Of a DNA stretch of 32,521 bases, positions 8,726 to 16,369 are shown piece by piece (within the stretch, counting starts at the first letter, position 1; each line of letters opens with the position of its first letter). The notes beneath the pieces are model-generated. The model was not told the origin of the DNA. It worked only from the letters and a program-made list of their open reading frames with translations, and searched no databases. This DNA is from a virus: the IMG/VR virus record IMGVR_UViG_3300030406_006660, positions 1 to 32,521 of that record. One strand, 5' to 3'. The position numbers and the translations under genes were made by a program.

Positions 8726-9070
8726 ATGCACACAGCAGGAAAAGTATGGGGCAAGACAGCTAATATATTTTCTAATCCTAATTTTGAAGTACATAGGATT
8801 GAAGTGAATAAAGGCGGTTATTGTTCTAAACATAAACACAAATATAAATTCAATGCTTTCTATGTAGAGAGTGGTGAATTAGAAATTATAATTTATAAGA
8901 ACGATTACGATTTAGTAGATACTACGATTCTCAAGGCAGGTGATATGACGATTGCAAAACCAGGTGAATACCATAGTTTTAAAGCAAACGCAAAAACAAT
9001 CTGTTATGAATTTTATTGGGTTGAATTGAATCACGATGATATTGAGAGAGAATCTGTAGGCGGTGCTTAG
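8726..9070 (+). CDS. Small single-domain cupin
   Basis: A 114-residue protein with one cupin barrel. Motif 1 is GGYCSKHKHKYKFNAFYVESG, reduced here to its ligands H36, H38 and E48 with G50 closing it. Motif 2 is GDMTIAKPGEYHSF, giving H83. These are the usual metal-binding positions, so it probably binds a divalent metal. It resembles the cupin part of mannose-6-phosphate isomerase/GDP-mannose pyrophosphorylase and sugar epimerases. It starts 3 bases after the kdsA stop and its TAG overlaps the next GTG by one base, so it is translationally tied to the sugar genes. A sugar isomerase, epimerase or sugar-binding role is plausible; the substrate is unknown. Confidence 0.75.
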   Translation: MHTAGKVWGKTANIFSNPNFEVHRIEVNKGGYCSKHKHKYKFNAFYVESGELEIIIYKNDYDLVDTTILKAGDMTIAKPGEYHSFKANAKTICYEFYWVELNHDDIERESVGGA

Positions 9071-9882
9071 TGTACACAATTCCTATTCAAAATCTTGTAA
9101 AAGATAAAAGAGTTATCATTGTAGGAAATTCAGTAGAAATGATGAAGTACGAGTATGGAGACTTCATTGATTCTTTTGATATTGTTGTACATTTAGGTGC
9201 TGCAATCTCACGTGGTGAAGAATATCATAAAAATCTTGGTAGTAGAACTGATATATGGTCTACAGGTACTTTTAGATTACATTGTTATAATGATGTTGTT
9301 GATGAGTTCATAAATGGTCAATTTAAAGATACTATGGTGATTTTTAATAGAGTACGAACTAAATTGTTAGATGTAGACTCTATAGTTTCTTGGGAAAAAA
9401 GTTTACCACAAATTCCTAAAATAGATATGTTTAATGATTTAGAAATAATAAAAATATTAAACGATTTAAATTATTTACGAGGATTTGGAAACGGAATAGA
9501 AGGGCCTGCAAACTCACAAAGACCATCCGGCGGATTTATGACTATTTTGTATTTCTTAAAAAAAGTAAAAACTTACAAAAGTTTAGACATAATAGGTTTT
9601 GATTTTTTTAGAAAAGTAACAAATGTACATCGAGGTCCTGCAGATGAAAAGAATGTCAACAAACCATTTAGTTGGTATCTTCCAATTAGAAGTGAGAAGA
9701 CCGGTATAACACATCCACATAATAAAAACTTAGAATTTAATTATATAAAAAAGTTAGAAGAAGATAAAAAATTGAATTGGAACGTGTTGTCTGATTTAAA
9801 AGAAAAAATGATAAAATACGATGGTTGGTTACATAAACATAAAAAAATTTACACAGATGCTATTCGTGAAGTCGATTCTTGA
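9070..9882 (+). CDS. GT29 sialyltransferase-like glycosyltransferase
   Basis: A 270-residue protein showing the sialyl motifs of family GT29. Motif L is at about residues 14-61: RVIIVGNSVEMM, then GDFIDSFDIVVHLG and LGSRTDIW. Motif S is at about 151-178: RPSGGFMTILYF, then LDIIGFDFF. Motif VS, H-x4-E, fits H217 to E222, which would place the catalytic His at 217. GT29 enzymes transfer sialic acid, or in the plant relatives probably Kdo-type acids, from a CMP-activated donor. With a Kdo-8-phosphate synthase two genes upstream, a Kdo or related 2-keto sugar donor is a reasonable inference. No signal peptide or membrane segment is visible, so it acts in the cytoplasm. The GTG start shares its G with the preceding stop (TAGTG), and its TGA overlaps the next ATG. 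Confidence 0.72.
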   Translation: MYTIPIQNLVKDKRVIIVGNSVEMMKYEYGDFIDSFDIVVHLGAAISRGEEYHKNLGSRTDIWSTGTFRLHCYNDVVDEFINGQFKDTMVIFNRVRTKLLDVDSIVSWEKSLPQIPKIDMFNDLEIIKILNDLNYLRGFGNGIEGPANSQRPSGGFMTILYFLKKVKTYKSLDIIGFDFFRKVTNVHRGPADEKNVNKPFSWYLPIRSEKTGITHPHNKNLEFNYIKKLEEDKKLNWNVLSDLKEKMIKYDGWLHKHKKIYTDAIREVDS

Positions 9883-10796
9883 TGAAAAAAATTGATGATA
9901 AACATAGTTTTCTTCAGTATCGAAAAGACCAAGAGAAGAAGCACTTACAATTAATTGAAAATACTAAGAATCCTTTGCATAGTATTTTAACGGTTGAGAT
10001 GAATCTTACAGAATTATGTAATAGAACGTGTGTTTTCTGTCCACGTCACGACCCTAAAGTATATCCAAATAGAAATTTAAATACAACTATAGAAGATGCA
10101 AGTACAATAGCAAAACGATTAGCAGATTTTAATTATCTTGGAAGAGTATCTTTCAGTGGATTTGGAGAGAACTTTTTAAATAAACAATTTAATGAAATTG
10201 TTCAAGCGATGCGAAACGAATTGCCTAATAATGTATTTGAGTGTAACACTAATGGTGATTTTTTAAATAAACAGACCGTTACTGAAATATATGAAAGTGG
10301 TATGGATATGTTATACATAAATCTATACGATGGTCTTGAACAAATAGAACCTTTTGTTGAGATAATGAAAGAAGCAGGTATATCTGAAGACAACTACAAA
10401 TTACGTGCGCATCACACACAAGATGAATGGGGATTGTTTGTTAATAATAGAAGTGGACTTATAGATTGGATAGGATTTGATGAAGATGATATTGAAAATT
10501 TAAAAGGAACAAAATGTCACTATCCTTATTATAAAATGTTTGTAGATTGGAATGGTGATGTATTGTTTTGTTCTAATGATTGGGGTAGAGAAATAATAGT
10601 AGGTAATTTAATTGAAAGTTCTGTTATGGATGTTTGGATGGGTGAAGAGATGAAAAAAGTTCGTGATAGACTTTCAGTAGGAGATAGAAGTCACAGCCCG
10701 TGTAATACGTGTTCAGTAAAAGGTGACTTATTTGGAGAGCCAAGTTTTAATTTAATTAATGAGTATTATGAGAGTAGCAATAACAGGTCACACTAA
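9882..10796 (+). CDS. Radical SAM enzyme with SPASM-like C-terminus
   Basis: A 304-residue protein, with ATG at 9882 chosen because it overlaps the previous stop (TGATG); a TTG one codon earlier is also possible. ELCNRTCVFCPR gives the CX3CX2C cluster motif (C46, C50, C53) that binds the SAM-reducing [4Fe-4S] cluster, and SGFGE near residue 92 fits the SAM-contacting GGE position. The C-terminal part (C212, C230, C274, C277) looks like a reduced SPASM/twitch domain holding one further cluster; classical SPASM domains have seven Cys. Such enzymes modify peptides or sugars (epimerisation, dehydrogenation, thioether bonds). Its place inside a sugar cassette suggests sugar modification, but modification of a phage protein such as the neighbouring Thr-rich fibre cannot be excluded. 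It overlaps the next gene by 29 bases. Confidence 0.85.
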   Translation: MKKIDDKHSFLQYRKDQEKKHLQLIENTKNPLHSILTVEMNLTELCNRTCVFCPRHDPKVYPNRNLNTTIEDASTIAKRLADFNYLGRVSFSGFGENFLNKQFNEIVQAMRNELPNNVFECNTNGDFLNKQTVTEIYESGMDMLYINLYDGLEQIEPFVEIMKEAGISEDNYKLRAHHTQDEWGLFVNNRSGLIDWIGFDEDDIENLKGTKCHYPYYKMFVDWNGDVLFCSNDWGREIIVGNLIESSVMDVWMGEEMKKVRDRLSVGDRSHSPCNTCSVKGDLFGEPSFNLINEYYESSNNRSH

Positions 10797-11319
10797 AGGA
10801 CTCGGAAAAGAGTTATATAATCGTTTTGGTGATGTAAAAGGATTTTCATCAAGTAATGATTATGATGTTTCAGATAGGTATGACAGAGCAAAAATTATTA
10901 ATGAAATACATAAATTTGATTTGTTTATAAATAATGCACATCCATTCTTTGACCAAACTCGATTGTTAATGGAAGTGTTTCAAGAGTGGAAATATGAAGA
11001 CAAAACTATTGTAAATATAATTAGTAGAGCAAAGTACGATAACATATCTAAAGGATTTATGTATTCTGCTTCAAAAGCATCATTATCTCATCTTTCACAT
11101 AATTTAAGATTTAACACAGATAAGAAATGTAAGATAATTGATGTAAATCCAGGACTACTTGAATCAGATTTGTCAAGTTTGACCTACAAAGAGATAGCTG
11201 ATATTGTTATTTGGTGTATTACTCAACCTAAACATATTGAAATAGGAGAAATATCTGCTTGGCACAGAGATTCATATGTTGAAGTACAAAATGAAAAAGC
11301 AAAAAGATTAAGTAAGTGA
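10768..11319 (+). CDS. Short-chain dehydrogenase/reductase
   Basis: A Rossmann-fold SDR, 183 residues from the ATG at 10768. An ATG three codons earlier (10759) is possible, but MRVAITG is the usual SDR opening. TGHTKGLG at 6-13 binds the nucleotide, NNAH at 55-58 matches NNAG, Y99 and K103 (YSASK) form the catalytic pair, and VNPGLLESD is the usual PG motif. It is about 60 residues shorter than a standard SDR because the substrate-binding C-terminus is trimmed. It overlaps the radical SAM gene by 29 bases and the next gene by 4, so it belongs to the sugar operon. Likely job: NAD(P)-dependent reduction or oxidation of a sugar or sugar nucleotide; the substrate is unknown. Confidence 0.85.
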   Translation: MRVAITGHTKGLGKELYNRFGDVKGFSSSNDYDVSDRYDRAKIINEIHKFDLFINNAHPFFDQTRLLMEVFQEWKYEDKTIVNIISRAKYDNISKGFMYSASKASLSHLSHNLRFNTDKKCKIIDVNPGLLESDLSSLTYKEIADIVIWCITQPKHIEIGEISAWHRDSYVEVQNEKAKRLSK

Positions 11320-12023
11320 ACGTTTATATAGGATATGATAGTAGACAAGATTATTCTGAAAAATATTCAGATGTTGTAAATCCACCTTACCAAGTTTCTA
11401 AGTATTCTATACAAAAATATAACAAAAATATTGAAGTAGAACCAATTATAGTTTCAGAACTAAAAAGAAAAGACTTATATTGGAGAGGAACTGACTATTT
11501 ATCAAGTACAGAGTTTGTTTATAGTAGATTTTTAACTCCGTATCTTAATGGTTATAAAGGATTAGCTTTATTTTGTGATTCTGATTTTTTATGGCAGTGC
11601 GATGTTAATGAATTATTAGATTATTATGATAGTAAGTATTCTGTTATGTGTGTAAAACATAATTATACACCACCTGAAAGTACAAAGATGGATGGTAAAG
11701 CACAAACACATTATCCAAGAAAGAATTGGTCAAGTTTAATGTTGTTTAATTGTGAACATCCTGATATTAAAAAATTAAGTGTGAAAAATATTAACAAAAA
11801 AGACGCAAAATGGTTGCATAGATTTGAATGGACAAGTGATGAATGTGTAGGAGAAATACCAGCAACTTTCAATTGGTTAGAAGGTTGGTATAATGACAAC
11901 GTAGACCCAAAAGCTATACATTATACACGTGGTGGGCCTTGGCATAAAACGTGGGATGGTCACTATAAAGATAAATGGGTAAAAACATATAACAAATTAG
12001 TTAAGGAGAAGTCAAATGGCTGA
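11316..12023 (+). CDS. GT-A fold glycosyltransferase (GT8-like)
   Basis: A 235-residue protein. ALFCDSDFLW carries the DxD metal and nucleotide-sugar motif (D88, D90). The N-terminus MNVYIGYDSRQD and the segment WSSLMLFNC are as in GT8-type enzymes. AIHYTRGGPW gives the C-terminal His (H202) that usually completes the metal site. It therefore is probably a retaining transferase using a UDP- or GDP-sugar. The GTG start overlaps the preceding TGA (GTGA), and the 3' end overlaps the next gene by 8 bases. It is the last gene of the cassette. Acceptor and sugar are unknown. The glycosyltransferase call is good; the exact family number is less sure. Confidence 0.75.
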   Translation: MNVYIGYDSRQDYSEKYSDVVNPPYQVSKYSIQKYNKNIEVEPIIVSELKRKDLYWRGTDYLSSTEFVYSRFLTPYLNGYKGLALFCDSDFLWQCDVNELLDYYDSKYSVMCVKHNYTPPESTKMDGKAQTHYPRKNWSSLMLFNCEHPDIKKLSVKNINKKDAKWLHRFEWTSDECVGEIPATFNWLEGWYNDNVDPKAIHYTRGGPWHKTWDGHYKDKWVKTYNKLVKEKSNG

Positions 12024-12297
12024 AGAAAAAAAGTTCTCAGAAGAAGAACTAAAACAAATAAATGATGTTGCTGACAAATATAATGCACTTCAAACTGAAT
12101 TAGGCAATCTTAGTGTTCAAAAGATTTTAGTAGATGACAGAATACTCGCTATTCAAGATAGAGAAGCTGAAATTAGAAAAGAATGGAAACAGAATCAAGT
12201 AACCGAGCAAGACTTAGTAAAAACACTTAGTGAAAAGTACGGTGAAGGCACTCTTGACCCAAAAACAGGAAGTTTTATACCTGTAGATAAAAAATAA
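12016..12297 (+). CDS. Small charged coiled-coil protein of unknown function
   Basis: A 93-residue, highly charged protein. Residues 7-72 look helical with heptad-like Leu/Ile spacing, a probable coiled coil. The tail EKYGEGTLDPKTGSFIPV is a non-helical cap that I have the impression recurs in small proteins next to sheath genes of marine myoviruses; this is memory, not a search. A strong AAGGAG ribosome site lies before the ATG, inside the end of the glycosyltransferase gene. Being just upstream of the sheath suggests a tail or assembly role. It could also be a chaperone. No function is assigned. Confidence 0.65.
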   Translation: MAEEKKFSEEELKQINDVADKYNALQTELGNLSVQKILVDDRILAIQDREAEIRKEWKQNQVTEQDLVKTLSEKYGEGTLDPKTGSFIPVDKK

Positions 12298-12300
12298 CAC

Positions 12301-12339
12301 TATAAATATAACGTTTGGGATTTTTCTCAACTATTTATA
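12301..12339 (+). promoter_or_regulatory. TATAAATA / TATTTATA pair before the sheath gene
   Basis: TATAAATA (12301-12308, the exact T4 late-promoter box) and TATTTATA (12332-12339) form a perfect 8-base inverted repeat. Between them, TTGGGA and TCTCAA (12315-12330) can pair around four T's. The second box is 37 bases before the sheath ATG. This is a probable late promoter for the most abundant tail protein; the hairpin may also weaken read-through from the sugar genes. Confidence 0.5.
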
Positions 12340-12376
12340 TATGTTTAACAATAACCTTATTTCATAGGAGAATATA

Positions 12377-14791
12377 ATGGCAGAAAGAATTGTAAGTCCC
12401 GGTGTATTTACGCGGGAAAAAGATTTATCATTCTTGCCTCAGGGTGTAGCAGAAATTGGAGCGGCGATTGTCGGACCAACTTTACGAGGCCCTGCATTTA
12501 CTCCAACCGTAGTAACAAGTACATCTGACCTTAAAAAGAAGTTTGGACCAACAGGCGGAACAAGACCTTATTATACAAGTATTGCAGCAGAACGTATGCT
12601 TGATAATGGAGCTCCGAGTGTTACTATTGTTAGAGTATTAGGCATAGGAGGATATCAGGTTGATGCACTCAACCTTTGTGAAGGAACAGGACCTAATAAT
12701 GGTCGAGTCTTAATGACTTTAGTACCTTCAAATAAAGCAAGTGCAGGAACAGGAGATTTAAGTCAATCAAGAATTAGTCACGTAGTAAACTATGCATCAG
12801 GTTCTTCAAACTTAGCATCTGCATCACTTGATGTTGCTTTGTTTGTTTCAGGTTCAGATGTTTCTTTAGAAACTATTGAAGGTTTTCGTGTTGATTCCGG
12901 TACAAACTCTATTGGTGTATCAGCACAAGATACAAACAACTCAGTTTATTTATACAAAGATTATAACTCTGAAGGTAACGTTTTAAATCCTGCACCAACA
13001 GCATCTGTATCGATGTCTTTTCATACACTTGATTTATCAGGCGGTTCACAGACATATAGTGCTAATGGTAATGCAGGTACTTGGACAGGTAATAGTTCTT
13101 ACTCTGTAGCAAGAACACCTTATATCCAATCACAAAAGTTTGGAAGCGCAAGAAAGAACTTGTTCAGAGTTTATACACGTGGGTATGGCGATGATATGAA
13201 TAAAAATTATCACATATCTATTCAAAACGTAAAAGCTGCTAATAGTGCTAACGTAGCTCCAGGATATGCTCAGTTTGATTTATCTGTTTATCTATTTGAT
13301 GCAGACGCAAATAGCTATTCTGAAGTAGAAACTTTTTCGCAGTGTAGTTTAGACCCTGAAAGTAACAGCTATGTTGTTAACAAAATCGGTGATGGATTTG
13401 AAACTTGTGATTCACAAGGTAATCTTACAAAGTATGGTGCTTTTGGAAACAAATCTGATTTTATCAGAATAGGTGATTACTCTATATTACCATCTTTAGA
13501 TAAATCTACAGCACCGATGGGACATAGTGGTGTTTTTAATCCAGGACCAGGTGGCATAAATGTACCATCCGCTTCTTTTCACAGAAGCATTGATGATGCA
13601 AGTGGAAATGTCGATTTAGGTAAATTCTATGGCTTTGATTTTAATACTGCTAACAAGTTAAATCAAGCATACTTATCTCCTATACCTGCTACAGCAACCG
13701 AAGGAGCTAATCCTACAATGTCTCTTGAAGATATGAAAGGTACTTCAGGCGGAGCTACAGGTTTTGCTGATGCTTCAACAAATCTATCATTGGGTTCAGG
13801 TACACACGTACAACAACGTAGATTTAAAGTTCCTTTTCAGTGGGGCTTTGATGGAGAGAATCCTGCTCGTAACATATACTTCAATGGCGACATTGTATCA
13901 AGTAACTCGCAAGGATTTAATTTAGCAACCTCTACTGATAGTGGTTCAGTTGCTTATAATCAAGCGTTAGGTACAATTAAAGACCCTGATAGAATTGATA
14001 TCAATATGATTATCACTCCAGGTATCATACACGAGTATCATCCTTCAGTTAGTAATAACGCAATGAGTATAGCTAAGAGTCGTGGAGACGCTTTCTATAT
14101 TATGGATGGTTCACGTTGGGGTGCTACGGTATCTCAAGCAGTTAGTAATGTATCAGGTATCGATAACAACTATGTAGCTACTTACTTTCCTTGGGTGAGC
14201 ATACAAAACCCAGGTGGTGGCGGTGTAATTTGGGTACCACCATCAGTAGTAATGGCAGGTGCATATGCTAACAACGATAGTATAGGCCAAGAGTGGTTTG
14301 CTCCCGCAGGTCTTAATCGTGGTTTGATAGCTGCGCAGGATGTTAAGAGAATCTTGACACACACAGAGAGAGATGAATTATACGATGGTAGAGTTAATCC
14401 TATTGCTTCTTTCCCAGGACAGGGTATTGTAGCATTTGGTCAGAAAACTCTACAATCAAGACCATCTGCTCTTGACAGAGTAAATGTTCGTAGATTATTA
14501 ATTAACTTGAAGAAGTTTATTGCTTCATCTTCAAGATTCTTAGTATTCGAACAAAATACTGCGGCAACAAGAAATCGTTTCTTGAACATTGTCAATCCTT
14601 ATATGGAATCAGTACAACAACGTTCAGGTCTTTCGGCTTTCAGAGTAGTAATGGATGATACCAATAATACTCCTGAAGTAGTAGATAGAAACCAATTAGT
14701 TGGTCAAATCTTCGTACAGCCTACAAGAACTGCTGAGTTTATTGTTCTTGACTTTGTTGTCTTGCCAACAGGAGCAGCATTTCCCGAATAA
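12377..14791 (+). CDS. Contractile tail sheath protein
   Basis: An 804-residue sheath subunit, the equivalent of T4 gp18, which forms the contracting outer layer of the tail. MAERIVSPGVFTREKDLS is a classic sheath N-terminus, followed by GAAIVGPTLRGPAFTPT and the segment LKKKFGPTGG. The C-terminal core (ALDRVNVRRLL, ATRNRFLNIVNPY, then VQPTRTAEFIVLDFVVLPTG) is the conserved domain that packs on the tube and links neighbouring subunits. T4 gp18 is 659 residues; the extra length lies in the variable middle (about residues 130-520), which forms outward-facing insertions in this family. It has an AGGAG ribosome site, its own candidate late promoter and an intrinsic terminator just downstream, as expected for a highly expressed virion gene. 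Confidence 0.95.
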   Translation: MAERIVSPGVFTREKDLSFLPQGVAEIGAAIVGPTLRGPAFTPTVVTSTSDLKKKFGPTGGTRPYYTSIAAERMLDNGAPSVTIVRVLGIGGYQVDALNLCEGTGPNNGRVLMTLVPSNKASAGTGDLSQSRISHVVNYASGSSNLASASLDVALFVSGSDVSLETIEGFRVDSGTNSIGVSAQDTNNSVYLYKDYNSEGNVLNPAPTASVSMSFHTLDLSGGSQTYSANGNAGTWTGNSSYSVARTPYIQSQKFGSARKNLFRVYTRGYGDDMNKNYHISIQNVKAANSANVAPGYAQFDLSVYLFDADANSYSEVETFSQCSLDPESNSYVVNKIGDGFETCDSQGNLTKYGAFGNKSDFIRIGDYSILPSLDKSTAPMGHSGVFNPGPGGINVPSASFHRSIDDASGNVDLGKFYGFDFNTANKLNQAYLSPIPATATEGANPTMSLEDMKGTSGGATGFADASTNLSLGSGTHVQQRRFKVPFQWGFDGENPARNIYFNGDIVSSNSQGFNLATSTDSGSVAYNQALGTIKDPDRIDINMIITPGIIHEYHPSVSNNAMSIAKSRGDAFYIMDGSRWGATVSQAVSNVSGIDNNYVATYFPWVSIQNPGGGGVIWVPPSVVMAGAYANNDSIGQEWFAPAGLNRGLIAAQDVKRILTHTERDELYDGRVNPIASFPGQGIVAFGQKTLQSRPSALDRVNVRRLLINLKKFIASSSRFLVFEQNTAATRNRFLNIVNPYMESVQQRSGLSAFRVVMDDTNNTPEVVDRNQLVGQIFVQPTRTAEFIVLDFVVLPTGAAFPE

Positions 14792-14812
14792 TAAGGGAGG
14801 TTAAAAGAACTG

Positions 14813-14838
14813 AGGGGCTCATAACGAGCCCCTTTTTT
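14813..14838 (+). terminator. Intrinsic terminator after the sheath gene
   Basis: AGGGGCTC (14813-14820), loop ATAAC, GAGCCCCT (14826-14833), then a run of T's to 14838. The 8-base GC-rich perfect stem stands out in this AT-rich sequence. It sits 22 bases after the sheath stop and before a new TATTTATA box. It probably ends the sheath transcript, leaving a short, abundant message. Confidence 0.93.
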
Positions 14839-14911
14839 CTTGGAAAATAAAACTAAGAAAAAACTAAGAAAAAAGAAATACATTCTTTTATACGATTTTG
14901 TGATTTCTATA

Positions 14912-14919
14912 TATTTATA
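14912..14919 (+). promoter_or_regulatory. TATTTATA motif, candidate late promoter for the tube gene
   Basis: The octamer lies 31 bases before the tube ATG and downstream of the terminator, so some promoter is needed here. The rest of the 159-base gap is A-rich, with the direct repeat ACTAAGAAAAA present twice (about 14852-14876). A good AGGAG ribosome site is at 14940. Confidence 0.55.
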
Positions 14920-14950
14920 ATAGAACAATAAACTTAACAGGAGAAAACAG

Positions 14951-15439
14951 ATGCCTGATTTGATTGGAGCTAACGAAATATTTTTTACACCTTTCGAGCC
15001 TAAAACGAAAAATCGTTTTATCATGGAAATCGAAGGTGTACCGAGTTTCTTAATTAGAGCGGCTAATCGTCCATCAATAGAATTTGAAGAGATTGAATTA
15101 AATCATATTAATGTTAAGCGATATGTAAAAGGGAAAGCTTCTTGGCAGCCCTTAGACATTACTCTTTATGACCCTATCGTACCAAGTGGTGCTCAAGCAG
15201 TAATTGAGTGGATTAGACTTGGACACGAATCAGTAACAGGAAGAGACGGATACTCTGACTTCTATAAAAAGAATGTGACATTCCAATTACTTGGACCTGT
15301 TGGTGATGTTGTTGAAAAGTGGGACCTTAAGGGTGCTTACATACAATCTGCAAATTTTGGAGATTTGGATTGGTCAGTTAGTGAACCTGTAGACATAACT
15401 TGTACGTTACGTTATGACTACGCAGTATTACAATTCTAA
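14951..15439 (+). CDS. Tail tube protein (T4 gp19 family)
   Basis: 162 residues, essentially the same length as T4 gp19 (163), which stacks in hexamer rings as the inner tail tube. Recognisable parts: the N-terminal segment FEPKTKNRFIMEIEGVPSFL, the centre WQPLDITLYDPIVPSGAQA, and the C-terminal strands LKGAYIQSANFGDLDWS and CTLRYDYAVLQF. It follows the sheath gene as in many contractile phages. The next gene begins one base after its stop. The call is firm. Confidence 0.95.
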   Translation: MPDLIGANEIFFTPFEPKTKNRFIMEIEGVPSFLIRAANRPSIEFEEIELNHINVKRYVKGKASWQPLDITLYDPIVPSGAQAVIEWIRLGHESVTGRDGYSDFYKKNVTFQLLGPVGDVVEKWDLKGAYIQSANFGDLDWSVSEPVDITCTLRYDYAVLQF

Positions 15440-15440
15440 T

Positions 15441-15593
15441 ATGAACTTTTTTAGAGAAATGCTTTCAAGTGATGCGAAGATATCGTCTAAACGATTTATA
15501 GGCTTCGCATCATTTGTTATGCTTATAGCAAGTTGGGTTGCAAATACATTTTGGCAGTTCGAAGTAAAAGATGTTATTCTTGGTCGTAAATAA
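15441..15593 (+). CDS. 50-residue single-span membrane protein
   Basis: A short N-terminal stretch (MNFFREMLSSDAKISSKR) leads into one hydrophobic segment at about residues 19-38 (FIGFASFVMLIASWVANTFW), and a charged tail (EVKDVILGRK) ends it. It starts one base after the tube stop, so it is translationally coupled. A holin-like, inner-membrane or tail-tip role could fit; nothing in the sequence decides this. The first third of the gene contains a strong RNA hairpin (15471-15511). No function is assigned. Confidence 0.65.
   Translation: MNFFREMLSSDAKISSKRFIGFASFVMLIASWVANTFWQFEVKDVILGRK
15471..15511 (+). other. Long inverted repeat inside the small membrane protein gene
   Basis: GATGCGAAG (15471-15479) pairs perfectly with CTTCGCATC (15503-15511). 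Inside, ATCGT (15482-15486) pairs with ACGAT (15491-15495) around CTAA. The two nested stems form a 14-pair structure with small internal loops. There is no T-run after it, so it is not a standard terminator. It may slow translation or protect mRNA. Confidence 0.6.
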
Positions 15594-15631
15594 ATAGTTT
15601 TAATTTCTTAACTTAATAAGAGGTAATTGTT

Positions 15632-16369
15632 ATGAGTAAATTTCCTACAGAGGTAATAGACTTACCTTCTAAAGGATTAGTGTATCCAAAAGAACATCCA
15701 CTATCGAGTGGACAAGTTGAAATCAAATATATGACAGCAAAAGAAGAAGATATTCTTACTTCTCCAAACCTTATAGATAAAGGTATTGTGTTAGATAAAC
15801 TTTTAGAAAGTATTATTGTTACAGAAGGAGTTAAGTTAGAAGACTTCATTGTTGGTGACAAGAACACTTTATTAGTATCAGCACGTATACTTGGATATGG
15901 TAAAGATTATCCAATACAACTTGGTGATGAAGAAGTAAATGTTGATTTGACAAGTTTAAAGGAAATATGGATAGATGAAAAAAATCTTGTTGAACCACAC
16001 AAAAATGAATTTAACTATACGACTCCAAAAGGAAAAAACAAAATAGTTTTTTCTATATTAGATGGTCATATGGAAAAACAACTTGAAGATTTGAACAAAG
16101 CATATGAAAAAGCAGGACAATCAAGAGAGTTAACAAATCGATACAAATTAATTATCAAATCAGTAGATGGTAAAGTACAACGTGGCGAGATAGATGATTT
16201 TGTAGACAATCAGTTTATGGCTTTAGATTCAATGGCTTTTAGAGAGTATATTAAAGAAGTTAGTCCTGATATAGATTTTACAACTCAAGTAAAGTTAGCA
16301 GACGGAAGTGAGCAGGAGGTAACGGTCCCAATGACCGTTCGATTTTTTTGGCCTAACGCCGAAGTATAG
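15632..16369 (+). CDS. Baseplate/tail assembly chaperone (T4 baseplate family), short form
   Basis: 245 residues with the start of the T4-type baseplate protein family (gp26-related): LPSKGLVYPKEHPLSSGQVE, KYMTAKEEDIL, then GDKNTLLVSARILGYGKDYP. The C-terminal TVPMTVRFFWPNAEV ends at a TAG. In tail operons, the gene just before the tape measure usually makes the tail assembly chaperone, with a second, frameshifted long form. Here a second frame opens across this gene's end and continues to 16553 without a plausible start of its own. It has an AGAGG ribosome site. Role: probably binds the tape measure and helps assemble the tail or baseplate hub. The family call is good; the chaperone role comes from position. 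Confidence 0.8.
   Translation: MSKFPTEVIDLPSKGLVYPKEHPLSSGQVEIKYMTAKEEDILTSPNLIDKGIVLDKLLESIIVTEGVKLEDFIVGDKNTLLVSARILGYGKDYPIQLGDEEVNVDLTSLKEIWIDEKNLVEPHKNEFNYTTPKGKNKIVFSILDGHMEKQLEDLNKAYEKAGQSRELTNRYKLIIKSVDGKVQRGEIDDFVDNQFMALDSMAFREYIKEVSPDIDFTTQVKLADGSEQEVTVPMTVRFFWPNAEV

Noticed and set aside
12947-12954. In-gene TATTTATA copies (also at 21595 and 29841)
   Set aside because: They lie deep inside coding sequence with no gene start nearby; treated as background for judging the gap motif.
15441-15593. Firm holin assignment for the small membrane protein
   Set aside because: One membrane span and small size are not enough; no lysis gene is visible nearby.
16343-16356. Lambda-type -1 frameshift at the T-run
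   Set aside because: The -1 frame reads TTG GCC TAA and stops immediately, so it cannot make an extended protein.
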